Shown in pieces: positions 61,923 to 64,000 of a DNA stretch of 64,000 nucleotides. Each line of letters starts with the position of its first letter. Within the stretch, counting starts at the first letter, position 1. Below the pieces are notes generated by a model, which did not search any database, was not told where the DNA came from, and was given only the letters and a program-made list of their open reading frames with translations. Made by a program: the position numbers and the translations under genes. The stretch comes from Steromphala cineraria (Eukaryota; Mollusca; Gastropoda; Trochida; Trochidae). Location of the stretch: the NCBI GenBank assembly GCA_916613615.1, contig OU744726.1, positions 64,806,987-64,870,986 on the forward strand, read 5' to 3'.

Positions 61923-62334
61923 GACATAAGAAGGAATATACTGTATCAATGACAATGTATGTTTGTAACAAACAATGTAAACTTCTTCTGTTGGTTATTA
62001 TGATTTTAAGAGTTGAAAAAATGGTTATTTTTTAATGTTACTATGACATTCTACAACATTACAAACATGTTAAATGAGTCTGGTCTAAGAAACGTAGCTG
62101 TTTATACCTGCTAGCAATCTTACAGTGTATTGAATCCTTTAGGGTGAACGTAATACCAATAAAAAAGTAAAGAAGTTTAACATCTATAGATGTTTTACCT
62201 GCTGTAACTACTGTGGTTACCTATGGGTAATGCAAATATATTACTGAACAACCAATCAGTGGTTTTAATTGCCTAAAAAGTATTCTGGCATAGTTATGGC
62301 GTAACGCTGGTTGAATGCTGTATGTAACAGTTCT
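61923..62334. other. Intergenic, no gene seen
   Basis: No coding or repeat signal that I can support before the CCAAT-rich patch. Confidence 0.4.
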
Positions 62335-62452
62335 GCCAGCAGTGGGCCAATGCTGTGCCAATGTGCATTTCAGCATTGGGCCACTGCCGCCAGCCTGTAT
62401 TGGGCCAATAGACACGACAGCATTGGCCCACTATTGGCCCACTGCTGTAATG
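62335..62452. repeat. ATTGGCCCA-rich palindromic patch
   Basis: CAGCAGTGGGCCAATGCTGT near the left and ATTGGCCCACTGCTG near the right form inverted ends. Inside are further ATTGGGCC and GGCCAAT words. It replaces the outer end of the Tc1-like element that follows. It is similar in content to 6623-6695. Confidence 0.7.
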
Positions 62453-62475
62453 TTTCCTGGGAAGTAATCGCCAGT

Positions 62476-64000
62476 TCATCATGGATTGGGTCAATTGTCC
62501 TATTTCCGATCATGTACAAAAACAACAAAATCATTGGATAATCATTAGTTTTATGACAAATTGTATGTGATCAGTATCTGGTATGTCCGCCTTTGGCATT
62601 CAAACATGCCGAACTCTTCGTCTCATAGAAAAAGTCAATCGTCTGATGAAAGCAGGTGGTATCTGCCTCCATTCGGCCATCAATGCAGCAATAAGCTGTT
62701 GACGTGTGTGTGGTTGGTGTCGACGTTGACGGATCCTTCAATAGATGTAATCCCAGAGGTGCTCGATGGGATTCATATCGGGCGATCTGGCAGGCCAAGG
62801 CAATACGTGGACGTTGTTGACATTGAGGTACTGTAAAGTCACTCTGGCTACATGAGGACGAGCATTGTCCTGTTGAAAAAGGGTGTTTGGATGCTCGATG
62901 GCGTTGTAAGAATGGAAAGACCTCTGGCTGTAGGACCCTGTCAATGTACCTCTGCGCCGTCAGACTGCCATCAATGACAATGAGGTCGGTGGTTGCGTTG
63001 CTGCGTATCCCACCCCATACCATGACGCTGCCTCCACCGAAAGGGATAACAGCCTCCCTCTCACCCAGGCGACGGTACACCCTCCTTCTCCCGTCTGCTA
63101 CGTGCATCTGGAACCGACTTTCGTTGGAAAATAACACTCTCTGCCAGTTTTGGTTCTGCCAACGTCGAACATTTCTTGCCCAAGCAACTCTGTTTTGTCG
63201 ATGTCGGCGCGTCAACAGCATTGCTCGCAACGGCCGGTATGACCTCAGTTCATGTTGTTGGAGCCTTCTTCTCACCGTCTGGGGACTGATTCGGTGTCCA
63301 AGTGCAGTAAAAGCTGTCGTTGTGGCGGCTTGAAAGCGGTTCCAGAGGTGCAGTTGAAGCAGGTACTGGTCTTCATTTGGGGTTGTCACTGGCGGCCTAC
63401 CGCTTCTAGTTCGGTCTCGAGGCGATCAAGTCTGTTGTAGACGTCCACACAGCCTAAGAATGGTGAGACGATGACATCCGAATATGGCAGCGACTTCTCC
63501 ATCAATGAACCCAGTCCAGTCTGCAGCATTCCCTCTTTCACGCTTTCATTTGTTAATCTCGACATTGTAATCGAATAATGGTTGGAAATAATGAATGCAG
63601 GGGCCTTTTATACCCGTTATTAGCTGATTTCATTTGCATTTTATGCGTGGTAAAAATTCTATAGCTACGTTTTGGTGACAAGATCCTTCTGATGAAATCC
63701 AAAATGTAAAAGAAGTTCACTATTTAGAAAGATTTAGAAACAAATCTAGTCCGTAAACATGTGCCATAGCTTCCTAAAACAGTCGAAGCACATTTTTAAC
63801 AAAAACGTTTTCTTAGAATCTTATGGTTGTGTTTAGAATAGAAAGATAATGAATCTCAATATTCCGTCCTTTTCAGACAAAATAACGAATAAATGTTTCC
63901 AAAGACATAACTTATTTACTTTTTTGTGAATGTGCATTCATTATCAAAGAAAACAAAGTAAGTTTGGTCAAGTTTTACAATATTTTCACTTCAATTATTG
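62476..64000 (-). mobile_element. Second Tc1-like transposon copy, cut by the window end
   Basis: It is highly similar to the element at 38856-40714 from the inner part of the left inverted repeat (GGGTCAATTGTCCTATTTCC) through the transposase and into the start of the right inverted repeat (ending TTCAATTATTG). The outer part of the left repeat is missing: the sequence before 62476 is a CCAAT-rich patch, so the left end was lost or replaced. The right end lies outside the window. Confidence 0.92.
62571..63565 (-). pseudogene. Tc1-like transposase, frameshifted copy
   Basis: ATG at 63565, stop at 62571; 995 nt, so not a whole number of codons. It starts MSRLTNESVKEGMLQTG, with the N-terminal region scrambled by indels. 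Then a long open frame carries VLFSNESRF, and a frameshift near 62900 moves LFQQDNARPHVARV and MNPIEHLWDYIY into another frame. It has the same Asn in place of the first catalytic Asp as copy 1. It lacks about six codons (RWCVQE in copy 1). Confidence 0.92.

Noticed and set aside
62887..63333. 148-codon plus-strand open frame
   Set aside because: Antisense shadow of the second transposase copy.

Overview
The window is eukaryotic nuclear DNA, most likely from a marine invertebrate animal. A mollusc or related lophotrochozoan is my best guess, and that is inference only. The supported genes are split by GT-AG introns, the DNA is AT-rich, and much of it is satellite, MITEs, fold-back palindromes, a tRNA-derived SINE, LINE fragments and Tc1-like transposons. 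Nothing looks bacterial: there are no operons and no CRISPR array.

Layout. 1-5138 is a 100-bp satellite array with higher-order structure. 5139-7448 holds a palindrome and a dead LINE fragment. 7822-16362 (minus) is a complete ten-exon cytochrome P450 gene (gene 1). 18345-20831 (plus) is a wrecked third P450 of which I can read only exons 5 and 6. A LINE lies in its intron and a Tc1-type MITE splits its exon 6. 25393-32963 (minus) is a second complete P450 gene (gene 2). Its ten exon lengths are identical to those of gene 1. 33000-48500 is gene-poor: C tracts, a full-length Tc1-like element (38856-40714), tandem duplications, palindromes and a dead LINE reverse transcriptase (46050-46805). 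48503-49420 (minus) is an intact two-coding-exon Rho-family GTPase with a very unusual active site. Beyond it lie a dead C2H2 zinc-finger fragment (51230-51500), several palindromes, two weak coding candidates near 59.2-61.9 kb and a second Tc1-like element (62476 to the window end).

How the genes relate. The two P450s are tandem paralogues of the microsomal clan 2 type. Each encodes 506 residues with an N-terminal membrane anchor, proline hinge, WxxxR, AGxDTS, ExxR, PERF and heme-cysteine motifs. The inverted pseudogene and scattered exon relics (exon 9 in gene 1, exon 4 in both genes) show a cluster that has repeatedly duplicated and rearranged. Three copies of one 9-bp-target MITE lie in or next to these genes, one only 20 bp from a splice acceptor. 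The Rho gene is an unrelated neighbour.

The most interesting observations are the Rho GTPase that has lost its catalytic glutamine and DxxG glycine, the P450 pseudogene whose exon 6 returns to exactly 209 nt once the MITE is removed, the uneven divergence of exons 6 and 7 between the P450 paralogues, and a group of palindromes with different arms but similar CG-rich loops. All alignments were made by eye.
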